Source of the DNA: CAJMNU01 sp905214855
Lineage (GTDB): Bacteria > Bacillota > Clostridia > Lachnospirales > Lachnospiraceae
Reading direction: 5' to 3'
Assembly (NCBI GenBank): GCA_937890595.1
Contig: CALADM010000025.1
Location: 305,244 to 369,243 of the forward strand
DNA length: 64,000 bases
In this document: positions 19,221 through 28,371 of the stretch, one piece after another
Layout of the letters: every line of letters begins with the position of its first letter
Numbering within the stretch: the stretch's first letter is position 1
The notes under the pieces: model-generated
Databases searched by the model: none
What the model was told of the DNA's origin: nothing
Seen by the model: the letters and a program-made list of their open reading frames with translations, nothing else
Program-made: the position numbers and the translations under genes

Positions 19221-19978
19221 GTTGTTTTTCCCTTCCGAAATTCTGTAGTAAATTCTGGATGATACAAATCCGAACGACGAAATCCTTTTCCGGCAACTGC
19301 CTTTCCGACTAGGATCAATGCTGTCTTGTGTATTCCCTCTTCACTGGCTCTCTTTGCCAATGTTCCCACAGTACAAAAAATCTGTTTTTCGTCTGGCCAT
19401 GTTGCCTTATAACAGATTGCTGCCGGTGTGTCTGGATCATATCCTCCCTGTATTAAACGTGCAGAAAGTTCTTCCAGCATTCCCGCACTCAAAAAAATCA
19501 CCATACTAGCCTGATGGGCTGCAAAACTCTCTATACTCTCTTTCTCAGGCACAGGTGTTCTCCCAGCCATTCTGGTAATGATCAAGCTCTGAGAAATATC
19601 CGGCAGTGTATATTCTATCTGCATTGCAGCAGCAGCACCGCAAAAAGAACTGATCCCCGGACATACCTCATACACGATTTTCCTTTGATCAAGCTGTTCC
19701 ATCTGTTCTTTGATCGCCCCATAAATAGAAGGGTCTCCTGTATGTAAACGAACTGTCATCCAGCCTTTCTTTTCCGCCTCTTCCACCACTTCTATAACTT
19801 CTTCCAGTGTCATATGAGCACTGTTATAAATTTGACATCCTTCTTTTGTATAAGACAACAGCTCTGGGTTTACCAAAGAACCTGCATAGATCACTACATC
19901 TGCCTGTCCCAATAATCTAGCTCCCCGCACACTGATCAGATCTGCTGCTCCCGATCCTGCACCGACAAAATATACCAT
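19217..19978 (-). CDS. cbiF: Cobalt-precorrin-4 C11-methyltransferase
   Basis: Tetrapyrrole methylase that methylates C11, 253 residues. It has YFVGAGSGAADLISVRG, VIYAGSLVNPELL, TVRLHTGDPSIYGAI and CPGISSFCGAAAAM, all typical of CobM/CbiF. The ribosome binding site is GAGAGG. It follows cbiL by 86 bases and overlaps the MATE start by 4 bases. Confidence 0.96.
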   Translation of the reverse strand: MVYFVGAGSGAADLISVRGARLLGQADVVIYAGSLVNPELLSYTKEGCQIYNSAHMTLEEVIEVVEEAEKKGWMTVRLHTGDPSIYGAIKEQMEQLDQRKIVYEVCPGISSFCGAAAAMQIEYTLPDISQSLIITRMAGRTPVPEKESIESFAAHQASMVIFLSAGMLEELSARLIQGGYDPDTPAAICYKATWPDEKQIFCTVGTLAKRASEEGIHKTALILVGKAVAGKGFRRSDLYHPEFTTEFRKGKTT

Positions 19979-20064
19979 ACTATATGTTCCTCTCTTTCAG
20001 ATACTTTTCACATTCCCTATCTTGAATCATATCAATTATCAGAATTTTTTGTTTTATGATGTTT

Positions 20065-20766
20065 TTATAGGTCTTCTTTCTTATCTTTAAGAATAAAAAG
20101 GGAATAATATCCTGCATCTTCTGGGATATCCTGTGCAGACAGACAGATACGTTCTCCTTCCATTCCACATCGCTCCACCATCTTCACATCTTGTGTACCA
20201 TCTTCTATCAGTGCACGTTTCCAATCTCCCACTTTACTTCCTGCTTTCATCAAAACTTTGACACCTGACCATTTTTCTGCTTCTTGTGCCGGATAAGAAG
20301 CTGGAATGATATGCAGCTGTTCTGCCCCACTGACAAGTGCAAGATTCAGCCTTGCCGCTGCTGCACAAAAAGAAGGGATTCCATTGACCATACAGCTAGA
20401 AAAACCCTCTTTTTGGATTCTTTCCTGAATATAAAGGGAAGTTGCATAGATTGTTGAATCTCCTAATGTCAAAAGAGCGACATCCTTTCCATCCTGAAGA
20501 ACTTTCTTTACCTGTTCTGCTGCCTCTTTATAGCTTTTCTCCAGCGTTTCTTTATCTTTTGTCATAGGCATGTGCAGACACAGACAGTCTTTTTCTTCAA
20601 TCTGTGGAACTGCCTGTCTGGCAATCTGGTATGCTACACAGGAGTCTTTCTTCATCTGTGGTATAGCGATCACCGTACATTCTCTCAAGATCCGTACTGC
20701 TTTCAAAGTAAGAAGTTCTGGATCTCCCGGTCCGACTCCCACATTATATAATATACCATGCTTCAT
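20065..20766 (-). CDS. cbiL: Cobalt-precorrin-2 C20-methyltransferase
   Basis: Methylates C20 of factor II/precorrin-2 in the first dedicated corrin methylation. 233 residues, with NVGVGPGDPELLTLKAV near the start, TLGDSTIYATSLYI, and GIPSFCAAAARL. Its ATG overlaps the cbiD stop (ATGA), so translation is coupled. The 86 bases before cbiF hold no riboswitch-like fold that I can see. Confidence 0.96.
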   Translation of the reverse strand: MKHGILYNVGVGPGDPELLTLKAVRILRECTVIAIPQMKKDSCVAYQIARQAVPQIEEKDCLCLHMPMTKDKETLEKSYKEAAEQVKKVLQDGKDVALLTLGDSTIYATSLYIQERIQKEGFSSCMVNGIPSFCAAAARLNLALVSGAEQLHIIPASYPAQEAEKWSGVKVLMKAGSKVGDWKRALIEDGTQDVKMVERCGMEGERICLSAQDIPEDAGYYSLFILKDKKEDL

Positions 20767-22064
20767 AGTTTAACTCCTCTCATCCGTATTTTATCTGCCA
20801 TTGCATCCGCACCAGCTGTTTTTCCCAAAAGCCCCATCTGACTGGAAAAGGTCACTGCCTCTATCTGAATTGTATTCCCACACACGACCAGACACTCTTT
20901 CTGTATCCGTTCCATCACTTCCTGCATCACTCTTTTCAGTACTCCTGCTTTTTTTAGATATTCTACAGCTTCCTCAGAGGTATTGGCACTTTCTATCTGT
21001 TTTCTTACATACTGATACTGCTCTGATCCTATCTCATTTTTCACAGCATCCAATGCACAGAGAAATCCCTCTGTTCTTCGATCTCCATATTTAGAATGTG
21101 TGTTCATCACACCCAAGGATACTTTGATACATTTTCCAATATGACCGATCAGCAGGACACCCAAAAAACCTTCTTCTGCCGCTTTTTTAATAGAATCTCC
21201 TATAAAATTACTGCATTTAACTGATTGTTCCAGTGTCAGCCCCAAATCTTCCTGAATAAAACGCTCTCCATAATTGCCTGGAGTCAAAATGATAAAACGC
21301 TCTCCCTGCACTGCCTGCATATGCAATTCCAGATCTATCGTTGCCTGTAGAGCAGCCTCACTCATCGGCTCTACCACCCCACTGCTTCCAAGGACAGAGA
21401 TCCCTCCCTCAATACCAAGATGAGGATTGAATGTTTGATCTGCCAGTTCTTTTCCTTTTGGAATCATAATTTCAAGGATCAATTCCATTCTGTTTTCTTT
21501 TGTACTATTTTCATCTATATTGGTGTTATCCCATTTTCTGCCTTGTCTGTCCTCTGTCCCTTTACACTCCTTTAGACTATCCTTTGCTGCCTGAAAGATC
21601 ATTTTTCTTGGGACAGGATTGATCGCTGCATGATCCAAAGGGCAAGACAAACCTTTTTTTGTCACCCTGCCAATCCCATCGCCCCCAAGAATCCCAATCC
21701 AGAGATTTTGATCCTGTTCTTCATAACCATGCTGCATTACCTGCATTTTTTTTTGCTCAAAATTTATTTCTTCTGTATCTTTTATATAAACAGCAGCTCC
21801 TACCCAAGTACCATTGGTGACATCTGGATCATCTCCCGCATCCTTTATAACACCGCACCTAGCGTATCCTCTTGCCCGATATCTGTCTTTTATCTCCATA
21901 CGTGCCATCACTCCAGCTGGTGTCATAATCTCACACACCTCTGGGATCTTTGAGTCAAACAGACCTTTCACTGCTGCACGAACAGCCACAGCAGCGCAAG
22001 TTCCCGTTGTAAAACCACTCCTTAATTTTCTCAATTCACCTTTTTCCTTCTGTATCTGCTCCAT
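20763..22064 (-). CDS. cbiD: Cobalt-precorrin-5B C1-methyltransferase
   Basis: SAM-dependent methylation at C1 in the anaerobic pathway. 433 residues with the diagnostic RSGFTTGTCAAVAVRAAV near the start, DDPDVTNGTWVGA, GGISVLGSSGVVEPMSE and ILTPGNYGE. The length is slightly above normal because of a polar insert at about residues 165-190. The start codon lies 29 bases inside the end of the spore-protein gene, and cbiL overlaps its stop by 4 bases. Confidence 0.96.
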   Translation of the reverse strand: MEQIQKEKGELRKLRSGFTTGTCAAVAVRAAVKGLFDSKIPEVCEIMTPAGVMARMEIKDRYRARGYARCGVIKDAGDDPDVTNGTWVGAAVYIKDTEEINFEQKKMQVMQHGYEEQDQNLWIGILGGDGIGRVTKKGLSCPLDHAAINPVPRKMIFQAAKDSLKECKGTEDRQGRKWDNTNIDENSTKENRMELILEIMIPKGKELADQTFNPHLGIEGGISVLGSSGVVEPMSEAALQATIDLELHMQAVQGERFIILTPGNYGERFIQEDLGLTLEQSVKCSNFIGDSIKKAAEEGFLGVLLIGHIGKCIKVSLGVMNTHSKYGDRRTEGFLCALDAVKNEIGSEQYQYVRKQIESANTSEEAVEYLKKAGVLKRVMQEVMERIQKECLVVCGNTIQIEAVTFSSQMGLLGKTAGADAMADKIRMRGVKL

Positions 22065-22290
22065 TCTGCTGCTGTAACTCCTGTGCTTTCTTTTTGTTCA
22101 TCCTATTCATTTCACGTTTTCTTTTTGTCATAAGTCCACCGATTCTGCCACTCTCTTTTGCTGTCAGACTCCTCCATCCTTCTAACAGGACTTTCTCATC
22201 CAGCCCTAACTCTTTTGCAATCTCAAATTTCAGTGTATCCTCTGGTTTCATATGTTCTGGGTCAAATGTTTCTTTTTTCTTTTTGGGCAT
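22036..22290 (-). CDS. Alpha/beta-type small acid-soluble spore protein (SASP)
   Basis: 84-residue DNA-binding spore protein. The family core is clear: KFEIAKELGL, with the Glu-Ile-Ala site where the germination protease cuts, then WRSLTAKESGRIGGLMTKRKRE. The N-terminal Lys-rich extension and the Gln-rich tail are longer than in Bacillus SASPs. ATG 22290 follows AAGGAG; the frame from 22311 is rejected. It overlaps the start of cbiD by 29 bases, so this spore gene appears to lead the corrinoid operon. It is also evidence that the organism forms spores. Confidence 0.85.
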   Translation of the reverse strand: MPKKKKETFDPEHMKPEDTLKFEIAKELGLDEKVLLEGWRSLTAKESGRIGGLMTKRKREMNRMNKKKAQELQQQNGADTEGKR

Positions 22291-22338
22291 CGTTCTACTC
22301 CTTTCAAACACTCTTACTATCTATTTTGTTTACCATAG

Positions 22339-22367
22339 GAGTATCCCCCATTTTTTCTTATCTATTC
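22339..22367 (-). promoter_or_regulatory. Possible forespore (sigma-G-like) promoter of the SASP gene
   Basis: On the minus strand GAATA (22363-22367), 17 bases, GATACTC (22339-22345). This resembles the sigma-G pattern GNATR...CATNNTA with two mismatches in the -10. It lies about 45 bases before the SASP start. Weak evidence. Confidence 0.3.
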
Positions 22368-22374
22368 CTTATTT

Positions 22375-23721
22375 CTAATAACGTTTTTCTACTCCACGTA
22401 TCCTGAAAAAATAACTCCAGATCAAGATCACATCAGCCCCGATCCATGCCAGGATCTCTGCATAAAAAATACCTTCTTCTCCCATAAGCGCTGGCAGCAG
22501 TATCGCACTGCCCGTTCTCATCACAAACTCTGCAACTCCTGACATCATAGGAAGCATGGTATCTCCCATTCCCTGCAAAGAGGCTCTGAGCACATGCAGG
22601 ATATAAAGAACTGGAAGGCATACACTCATAATCGCCAAATAATGAAATGCAATCTGCATTGTCGCATCAAATTCTTCTGGTGTTCCAGATATAAAACATC
22701 CTAAGATCCCTTTCCCAAATAACAGCATCACTACTGTAATGGCAAAAGCAGTCAAAACAGCGATGATCATTGCATTTCTTACTCCATGACGTATACGTTT
22801 TATTCTACCTGCACCAAGATTTTGTCCTACATAAGTGACCATCGCATAACCATATGATGTTGCTGCAATTTCCAAAATTCCATACAATTTATTGGTCGCT
22901 GTAAAGCCTGCTATAAACAAAACTCCAAAACCATTCACAACAAACTGCACGATCATACCACCCACTGCAATGATCGCATTCTGAAATGCCATAGGTGCAC
23001 CCAGAGACAATAATTTTTTGCAGATAACTCCATCTGCATGAAAATCCTCTTTCTCAAAAGAAAAAATCGTAATTTTTCGGATAGCAGAAAAACAGTAGAG
23101 ACTGGAACACAATTGTGCGATCACAGTTGCTGCTGCTGCACCAGCAATTCCCCAATGAAAGACTAACACAAATAAAAGATCCAAGGCAATGTTAATAAAA
23201 GAAGCTACTACCATAGCATAAAGTGGTGTTTTTCCATCTCCCAATGCCCTAAGAATAGAGGCAAGCACATTGTATGCCATGACAACTGGAATTCCTAAAA
23301 ACATGACCCTTAAATACAAAAGACTCATTCCCATGATCTCTTCTGGTGTCTGCAAGATCTCCAAAACAGGAAGTGCGATACTCTGTGTCACGATCAGGAA
23401 CAAAATAGATGCCGCTGCCGATAAAATGACAGAACTTCCTATCACCTTCTGAAGTTGTTTTATATTACCTGCACCAAATTCCTGTGCCATTAAAATAGCA
23501 AATCCTTGTGAAATTCCTTGTATACTGCCCAGAACCATCCAATTCAGCCAGTCCGCTGCACCAAGTGCTGCCAATGCCTGTACTCCCAGCGCCTGACCGA
23601 CGATCATGGTATCTACAACGGTATACATCTGTTGAAAAATATTGCCAAACATCAATGGCAATGCAAAGAAAAAAATAATTTTAGCTGAATTTCCCTCCGT
23701 CATTGTGCGAATCTTAGACAT
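22375..23721 (-). CDS. MATE family efflux transporter
   Basis: 448-residue integral membrane exporter of the MATE superfamily (NorM/DinF type). It has FGNIFQQMYTVVDTMIVGQ near the start, AILMAQEFGAGN, and the second-half repeat beginning LLSLGAPMAFQNAI. GGAGA lies before ATG 23721. It sits directly upstream of the SASP-cbiD operon (84-base gap) and is a different subtype from the MATE within the operon. Substrate unknown. Confidence 0.92.
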   Translation of the reverse strand: MSKIRTMTEGNSAKIIFFFALPLMFGNIFQQMYTVVDTMIVGQALGVQALAALGAADWLNWMVLGSIQGISQGFAILMAQEFGAGNIKQLQKVIGSSVILSAAASILFLIVTQSIALPVLEILQTPEEIMGMSLLYLRVMFLGIPVVMAYNVLASILRALGDGKTPLYAMVVASFINIALDLLFVLVFHWGIAGAAAATVIAQLCSSLYCFSAIRKITIFSFEKEDFHADGVICKKLLSLGAPMAFQNAIIAVGGMIVQFVVNGFGVLFIAGFTATNKLYGILEIAATSYGYAMVTYVGQNLGAGRIKRIRHGVRNAMIIAVLTAFAITVVMLLFGKGILGCFISGTPEEFDATMQIAFHYLAIMSVCLPVLYILHVLRASLQGMGDTMLPMMSGVAEFVMRTGSAILLPALMGEEGIFYAEILAWIGADVILIWSYFFRIRGVEKRY

Positions 23722-23756
23722 CTCTTTTTTCTCCTACTCTCTCCAATTCTTTCGTT

Positions 23757-23791
23757 AAAATAGGCGCACGGCATTTCTCTGCCGCACGCCC
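23757..23791 (-). terminator. Terminator after the NUDIX gene
   Basis: On the minus strand GGCGTGCGGCA and TGCCGTGCGCC form a stem with a two-by-two internal mismatch and a loop of about 6 bases, followed by TATTTT. It lies just after the NUDIX stop. Confidence 0.6.
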
Positions 23792-23798
23792 ATTCCCT

Positions 23799-24251
23799 TT
23801 AAAAATACTTCCGGCTTCCCCACAGATTACTTTTCTTTAAGTCCAAATATTCATTATACGCTTTCTCTAAGATCTGTTTCTCATTTGAAAATTTTAACAA
23901 ATGATACGCCTCATAAAACTTGTAGTACCCGGAATCCATAAAGTACTCTTCCCGCTGTGGTTTGCTATAGTAGCTGTCAGCCATCATCAGATACCAGTGT
24001 ACATCTTTCTCCACCGTATCCTGCGGTGTATTAAAAGAATACTGGCTTTTCCCAATATATTTGATGATGGATGCCGATACACCCGTCTCCTCCTTCACTT
24101 CCCTGAGTGCTGTCTCCTTATATTCTTCTCCAGCCTCTACTGTTCCCTTCGGCAAAACCCAGCCTTCATACTTATTTTTATAATTCTTATATAAGACTAG
24201 GATCTTACCCCGAAAAATAACCACACCCCCGCAGCTCGTTGCCTCAATCAT
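23799..24251 (-). CDS. NUDIX hydrolase
   Basis: 150-residue nucleotide-diphosphate-X hydrolase. The NUDIX box is complete: GTVEAGEEYKETALREVKEE, following WVLPKG. The sequence begins EATSCGGVVIF. AGGAGGG precedes ATG 24251, so the longer frame from 24356 is rejected. Its substrate cannot be told. It has its own promoter and terminator. Confidence 0.9.
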   Translation of the reverse strand: MIEATSCGGVVIFRGKILVLYKNYKNKYEGWVLPKGTVEAGEEYKETALREVKEETGVSASIIKYIGKSQYSFNTPQDTVEKDVHWYLMMADSYYSKPQREEYFMDSGYYKFYEAYHLLKFSNEKQILEKAYNEYLDLKKSNLWGSRKYF

Positions 24252-24327
24252 TGCAATCCCTCCTGACTCAAAAATACAGAAAAACACGTTTCTATATCTT
24301 TCTGGTGTGTCACACAGACTTTTAAGT

Positions 24328-24356
24328 AGTATACCTCTTTTTTTTTTATTATGCAA
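24328..24356 (-). promoter_or_regulatory. Promoter of the NUDIX gene
   Basis: Minus strand TTGCAT (24351-24356), 17 bases (A-rich), TATACT (24328-24333). About 75 bases of leader before ATG 24251. Confidence 0.65.
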
Positions 24357-24466
24357 GCATTCTTATTTTTGATCCTACCCCTTTACATGCCTTATTTTTG
24401 CCAATTTTCTATCTTTATTTTTTGCTTACTTTTTTGTATATCCACCTTTTCCTTTTAACCTGAATG

Positions 24467-24510
24467 TGCTATTCTAATACAAAAGTTGTGAAAGAGAAAG
24501 TCCGTTCTCT
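24467..24510 (+). promoter_or_regulatory. Candidate extended -10 promoter and leader inverted repeat of the arabinofuranosidase gene
   Basis: TGCTATTCT at 24467-24475 is an extended -10 with a weak -35 (TTTTCC). Downstream, AGAGAA (24493-24498) and TTCTCT (24505-24510) form a 6-base inverted repeat in the leader, possibly an operator. The rest of 24357-24561 shows nothing recognisable. Confidence 0.35.
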
Positions 24511-24561
24511 CTCCACATCAAGCTGTAAGAGAATCCAAAATAACAGAAAGGGGTTTTATTT

Positions 24562-26103
24562 ATGAAAAAAGCACGTATCATCACAGACAAGTATTTCATC
24601 ACAGGCAAAGTAGACAAACGTCTCTATGGTTCTTTTATCGAACATCTCGGACGTGCTGTTTATGAAGGCATCTATCAGCCAGAAAGCCCATTTGCGGACG
24701 AACAGGGATTTCGCAAGGATACTCTAAATCTGATTCAGGAATTGCAAGTTCCACTTATCCGTTATCCCGGCGGCAATTTTGTTTCCGGCTATTTTTGGGA
24801 AGACGGGATTGGTCCAAAAGAAAACCGACCTGTAAAGCCTGAACTTGCATGGCATGTCCTTGAAACCAATGCATTTGGTTTAAATGAGTTTGCTGACTGG
24901 TCTAAAAAAGCCGGTTCTGATATTATGATGGCAGTCAACCTTGGTACACGCGGAATGGAAGATGCCAGAAATATTCTGGAATACTGCAATTTTCCAAAGG
25001 GTACTTATTACAGTGATCTGAGACGGAAACATGGATACGAATCTGCACATGATATCAAACTCTGGTGTCTTGGCAATGAGATGGATGGTCCTTGGCAGAT
25101 GGGACACAAAACAGCATCAGAATATGGTCGTCTCGCTGCCGAAACCGGTCATCTGATGAAAGAACTGGACCCTTCTATTGAACTTGTCGCATGTGGCAGC
25201 TCCAGCGCCCAAATGCCTACATTTGGAGATTGGGAAGCGTCTGTACTGGAAGAAGCATATGATGAGGTGGATTATCTGTCTTTACATATGTATTTTGATA
25301 ATGCAGAGAATAATACACCTGAATTTCTTGCCAAAAACCATGTAATGGATCAGTTTATTTCTACTGTTGTCTCTATCTGTGATTATGTCAAAGGCAAAAA
25401 ACACAGCAAAAAACAGATCCATCTTTCTTTTGATGAATGGAATGTGTGGTACCATTCTAAAGAAGCAGATCGTAAACTCACCAGATGGACACAGGCACCT
25501 CACCAGCTAGAAGATGTTTATAATTTTGAAGATGCCCTGCTGGTTGGAAGTCTTCTCATCACACTGTTAAAACATTGCGATCGTGTAAAGATCGCCTGCC
25601 TTGCACAGCTCGTCAATGTGATCGCTCCGATCATGACCTCTGATACTGGTGCATGGAAACAGACGATCTACTATCCATTCCTTCACGCCAGCACCATGGG
25701 CAGAGGAACGGTTTTAACCACTCTAGTAGATTCTCCTCTCTATACAACCCAAGTATGCGGAGACGTACCTTATCTGGATGCTGTTGTTCTTGAACATGAT
25801 GAAGACAACACACTGACTCTATTTGCTGTCAACAAGGATCTGGAAGAGGATATGGAAGTTACCTGTGATCTTCGTCAATTCTGCCAGTACGATATCCAAA
25901 CGCATCTGGTCATGACTTGTGACGATATGAAAGCTGTCAATACAGAAGAAGATCCTTATTGTGTAATACCACACGCAAATGGTGTCTCTCATATGGAAGA
26001 TGGCATTCTTCATGCTGTTCTTGGAAAGCATTCTTGGAATGTGATCCGGCTCAAAAAACTTCTGTCTAAGGACAGACCATGTGAAAAACATCTGATCTTT
26101 TAG
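24562..26103 (+). CDS. abfA: Intracellular alpha-L-arabinofuranosidase, GH51
   Basis: Removes terminal arabinofuranose from arabino-oligosaccharides in the cytoplasm. 513 residues without signal peptide. GH51 marks: RLYGSFIEHLGRAVYEGIY near the start, IRYPGGNFVSGY, the acid/base Glu173 in GNEMDGPWQ, and nucleophile Glu292 in FDEWNVWYH. A C-terminal beta domain follows. AAAGGGG lies upstream of ATG. It is convergent with a GH42 beta-galactosidase, consistent with arabinogalactan-type substrates (inference). Confidence 0.95.
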   Translation: MKKARIITDKYFITGKVDKRLYGSFIEHLGRAVYEGIYQPESPFADEQGFRKDTLNLIQELQVPLIRYPGGNFVSGYFWEDGIGPKENRPVKPELAWHVLETNAFGLNEFADWSKKAGSDIMMAVNLGTRGMEDARNILEYCNFPKGTYYSDLRRKHGYESAHDIKLWCLGNEMDGPWQMGHKTASEYGRLAAETGHLMKELDPSIELVACGSSSAQMPTFGDWEASVLEEAYDEVDYLSLHMYFDNAENNTPEFLAKNHVMDQFISTVVSICDYVKGKKHSKKQIHLSFDEWNVWYHSKEADRKLTRWTQAPHQLEDVYNFEDALLVGSLLITLLKHCDRVKIACLAQLVNVIAPIMTSDTGAWKQTIYYPFLHASTMGRGTVLTTLVDSPLYTTQVCGDVPYLDAVVLEHDEDNTLTLFAVNKDLEEDMEVTCDLRQFCQYDIQTHLVMTCDDMKAVNTEEDPYCVIPHANGVSHMEDGILHAVLGKHSWNVIRLKKLLSKDRPCEKHLIF

Positions 26104-26141
26104 AAAAAAGCTGCCTAAACGGAATCGTCTGGCAGCTAAAA
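26101..26141 (-). terminator. Terminator between convergent GH51 and GH42 genes
   Basis: AGCTGCC (26109-26115) pairs with GGCAGCT (26131-26137). On the minus strand the stem is followed by TTTTTT, so it best serves the GH42 gene. It may also stop GH51 transcripts. The other bases to 26238 show nothing clear. Confidence 0.65.
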
Positions 26142-26238
26142 TTCTAACAAAACTGCTTCAAGAGATGAGATGAGCATCCTGTCCATCCTTCCCAGCAGCA
26201 GTCTCCTCACACAATTTGAAGATGGACATCAGGAAACC

Positions 26239-28326
26239 TTATTCTATGGGGAGATTTCTTTTTAAAACAATCGTCTCTCCAGCACCAAGTTTTATATTTC
26301 TTCCCCGATTTTTATCTTCTGGTTTTTCTTCATAGAGGACTTCCCAGCCTGGCTTTCCGAAGTCCTCTTCTTTTAACGCCAAAAGGCAGATATTCTTCCC
26401 AAAATTCTGAATAAAAAGATACTCTGTATTTTCTTTTTCTCTTCGGCAGACTTCCACTCCTTCTGGAAATGGTCCTCGGATAGAAAGTTCCAGACTCTCT
26501 TCCATAGAAAGCACCAGACGTTCTATAAAATCCTCATAGAACTCCTTCTCTACGTCTGCAAGGATTCCATATGCTTTTCCCTCTCCATATGCATGACAGG
26601 TAACAGCTGGTGCTCCCGCATAAAAATCATCCTGATATACCATTATTACTTTCATATCTGGATCATCTTCCTGTATTCTCACCAATTCACACAGTCTTTG
26701 GCAAGTATATACTTTGTGTAATCCCATCGGATTATTGGACATGGGATAAAAATGATTTTCTTCTCCATCATATAACCCATCAATCTCCATACTCTGAAAT
26801 CCCATAACATCCATCAATCCATATGGACGACCTCCTAAATAGCACAGATCATTTTCATTCACTACACCAGACCAGTATGTCATCACAAACGTACCACCTG
26901 CCTGAACAAACTGTTCCACTTTTTTGGCAAGTCCCTCTCGGAACATATAAAGCATTGGAGCTATCACGATCTGGTATCCATTGATTTCAGCTTCCGCAGA
27001 TATCACATCTACATCCAACCCCATACGACGCAGACCATGATAACACTTTTCTGCTGCTTCTTTGTATGCAAGATTCTGATTTCTTGGTCCTTCTGCCCCA
27101 GAAAGTGCCCAGAAATTCTCTGTATCATACAGCACTGCTGCTTGTGCTTTTGTAATGCTTCCTGTAACCTCTGCCAGACGTTCCAATGCCTCCCCAGTCT
27201 GTGTCACTTCTTCAAACACTCTTGTATCACATCCACCATAGTGATCGATCACTGCTCCATGAAACTTTTCAGAAGCTCCTCTGGATTGACGCATCTGGAA
27301 ATACAAAGATGAATCTGATCCATGAGCGATTGCCTGTAATGCTGCCTGTTTTATCATTCCCGGTCTTCTTAATTTACTGATCGGCTGCCAGTTTGTAGAA
27401 GAAGGGCTGGATTCCATCAAAAGAAAAGGCTCTCCCGGCTTCAATGCCCGGAACCAGTCATGCTGCATTCCAGTATCTTGAGCTGTATCTGCAAGATTCC
27501 CCTTATGCCATGTCGGATAAGAATCCCAAGAGATCACATCCAGTTCATTAGAAAACTTTGCATAATTTAACCCTTTATATTCATACATCATATTGGTAGT
27601 AATTGGTCTTTGAGAACCGCCCTTATGAATTGCCTCAATCTCTGCCTTCATAAAATCTATGGTCTGATCTGTTACAAAACGCTTCCAGTCCAAAGTCAAA
27701 CCATGCAAACTGCTCTCTCCAATCCTAGAAGGTGCTTCAATCTGTTCAAAACTTTGATATTGATGACTCCAAAATGTTGTATTCCACTGTTCGTTCAAGC
27801 TATCAATTGTCTGATATTTCTTTTTCAGCCAGTTTCGAAATGCATCCTGACATAACGGACAGTGACACTCTCCGCCAAATTCATTGGAGATATGCCATAA
27901 GATCACACCCGGATGATTTCCAAAGCGTTTTGCAAGCTGGGTATCTATTTTCTGTACCTTTTTGCGATAAACTGGAGAAGTATAACAATGGTTATGCCGT
28001 CCTCCAAACTTCATCCTGATCCCATCATCTCTTACTCTAAGAACTTCTGGATAACTGTCTGCCAGCCATTTTGGACGTGCTCCGGATGGTGTGGATAAAA
28101 TAACAGAAATACCATTCTCATATAATTTCTGGATTCTTGCTTCCAGCCAGTCAAACTGATAATTTCCCTCTTCTGGTTCTAATGCTCCCCACGAAAACAT
28201 TCCCATGGTCACGGTATTGATATGTGCCTTTTTAAAATATTCAATATCTTTCTCCAAAATCTCAGGCATATGCAGCCACTGTTCCGGATTATAGTCTCCA
28301 CCATAAAGAATCTTGTCTGTTTTCAT
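26239..28326 (-). CDS. Beta-galactosidase, GH42
   Basis: 695-residue intracellular beta-galactosidase. It begins ILYGGDYNPEQW, typical of GH42. The acid/base is Glu149 in HISNEFGG, and a nucleophile lies in LLMESSPSSTNW. Cys114, Cys154, Cys156 and Cys159 match the four-cysteine zinc site of the family. Trimerisation and C-terminal beta domains follow. AGGG lies before ATG 28326. It is the last gene of a long minus-strand run; the nitroreductase gene is 45 bases upstream. Confidence 0.95.
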   Translation of the reverse strand: MKTDKILYGGDYNPEQWLHMPEILEKDIEYFKKAHINTVTMGMFSWGALEPEEGNYQFDWLEARIQKLYENGISVILSTPSGARPKWLADSYPEVLRVRDDGIRMKFGGRHNHCYTSPVYRKKVQKIDTQLAKRFGNHPGVILWHISNEFGGECHCPLCQDAFRNWLKKKYQTIDSLNEQWNTTFWSHQYQSFEQIEAPSRIGESSLHGLTLDWKRFVTDQTIDFMKAEIEAIHKGGSQRPITTNMMYEYKGLNYAKFSNELDVISWDSYPTWHKGNLADTAQDTGMQHDWFRALKPGEPFLLMESSPSSTNWQPISKLRRPGMIKQAALQAIAHGSDSSLYFQMRQSRGASEKFHGAVIDHYGGCDTRVFEEVTQTGEALERLAEVTGSITKAQAAVLYDTENFWALSGAEGPRNQNLAYKEAAEKCYHGLRRMGLDVDVISAEAEINGYQIVIAPMLYMFREGLAKKVEQFVQAGGTFVMTYWSGVVNENDLCYLGGRPYGLMDVMGFQSMEIDGLYDGEENHFYPMSNNPMGLHKVYTCQRLCELVRIQEDDPDMKVIMVYQDDFYAGAPAVTCHAYGEGKAYGILADVEKEFYEDFIERLVLSMEESLELSIRGPFPEGVEVCRREKENTEYLFIQNFGKNICLLALKEEDFGKPGWEVLYEEKPEDKNRGRNIKLGAGETIVLKRNLPIE

Positions 28327-28371
28327 TTTTTTCCCTCATTCCTATCTTTTGTATCCTCTTGCTGCTCACTT

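Noticed and set aside
22291..22374. Cobalamin riboswitch upstream of the cbi operon
   Set aside because: The gap is too short and has no B12-box-like element; other gaps in the locus are equally empty.
24493..24510. Inverted repeat as a transcription terminator before the arabinofuranosidase gene
   Set aside because: There is no T run after it and the arms are only 6 bases; an operator or leader hairpin is more likely.
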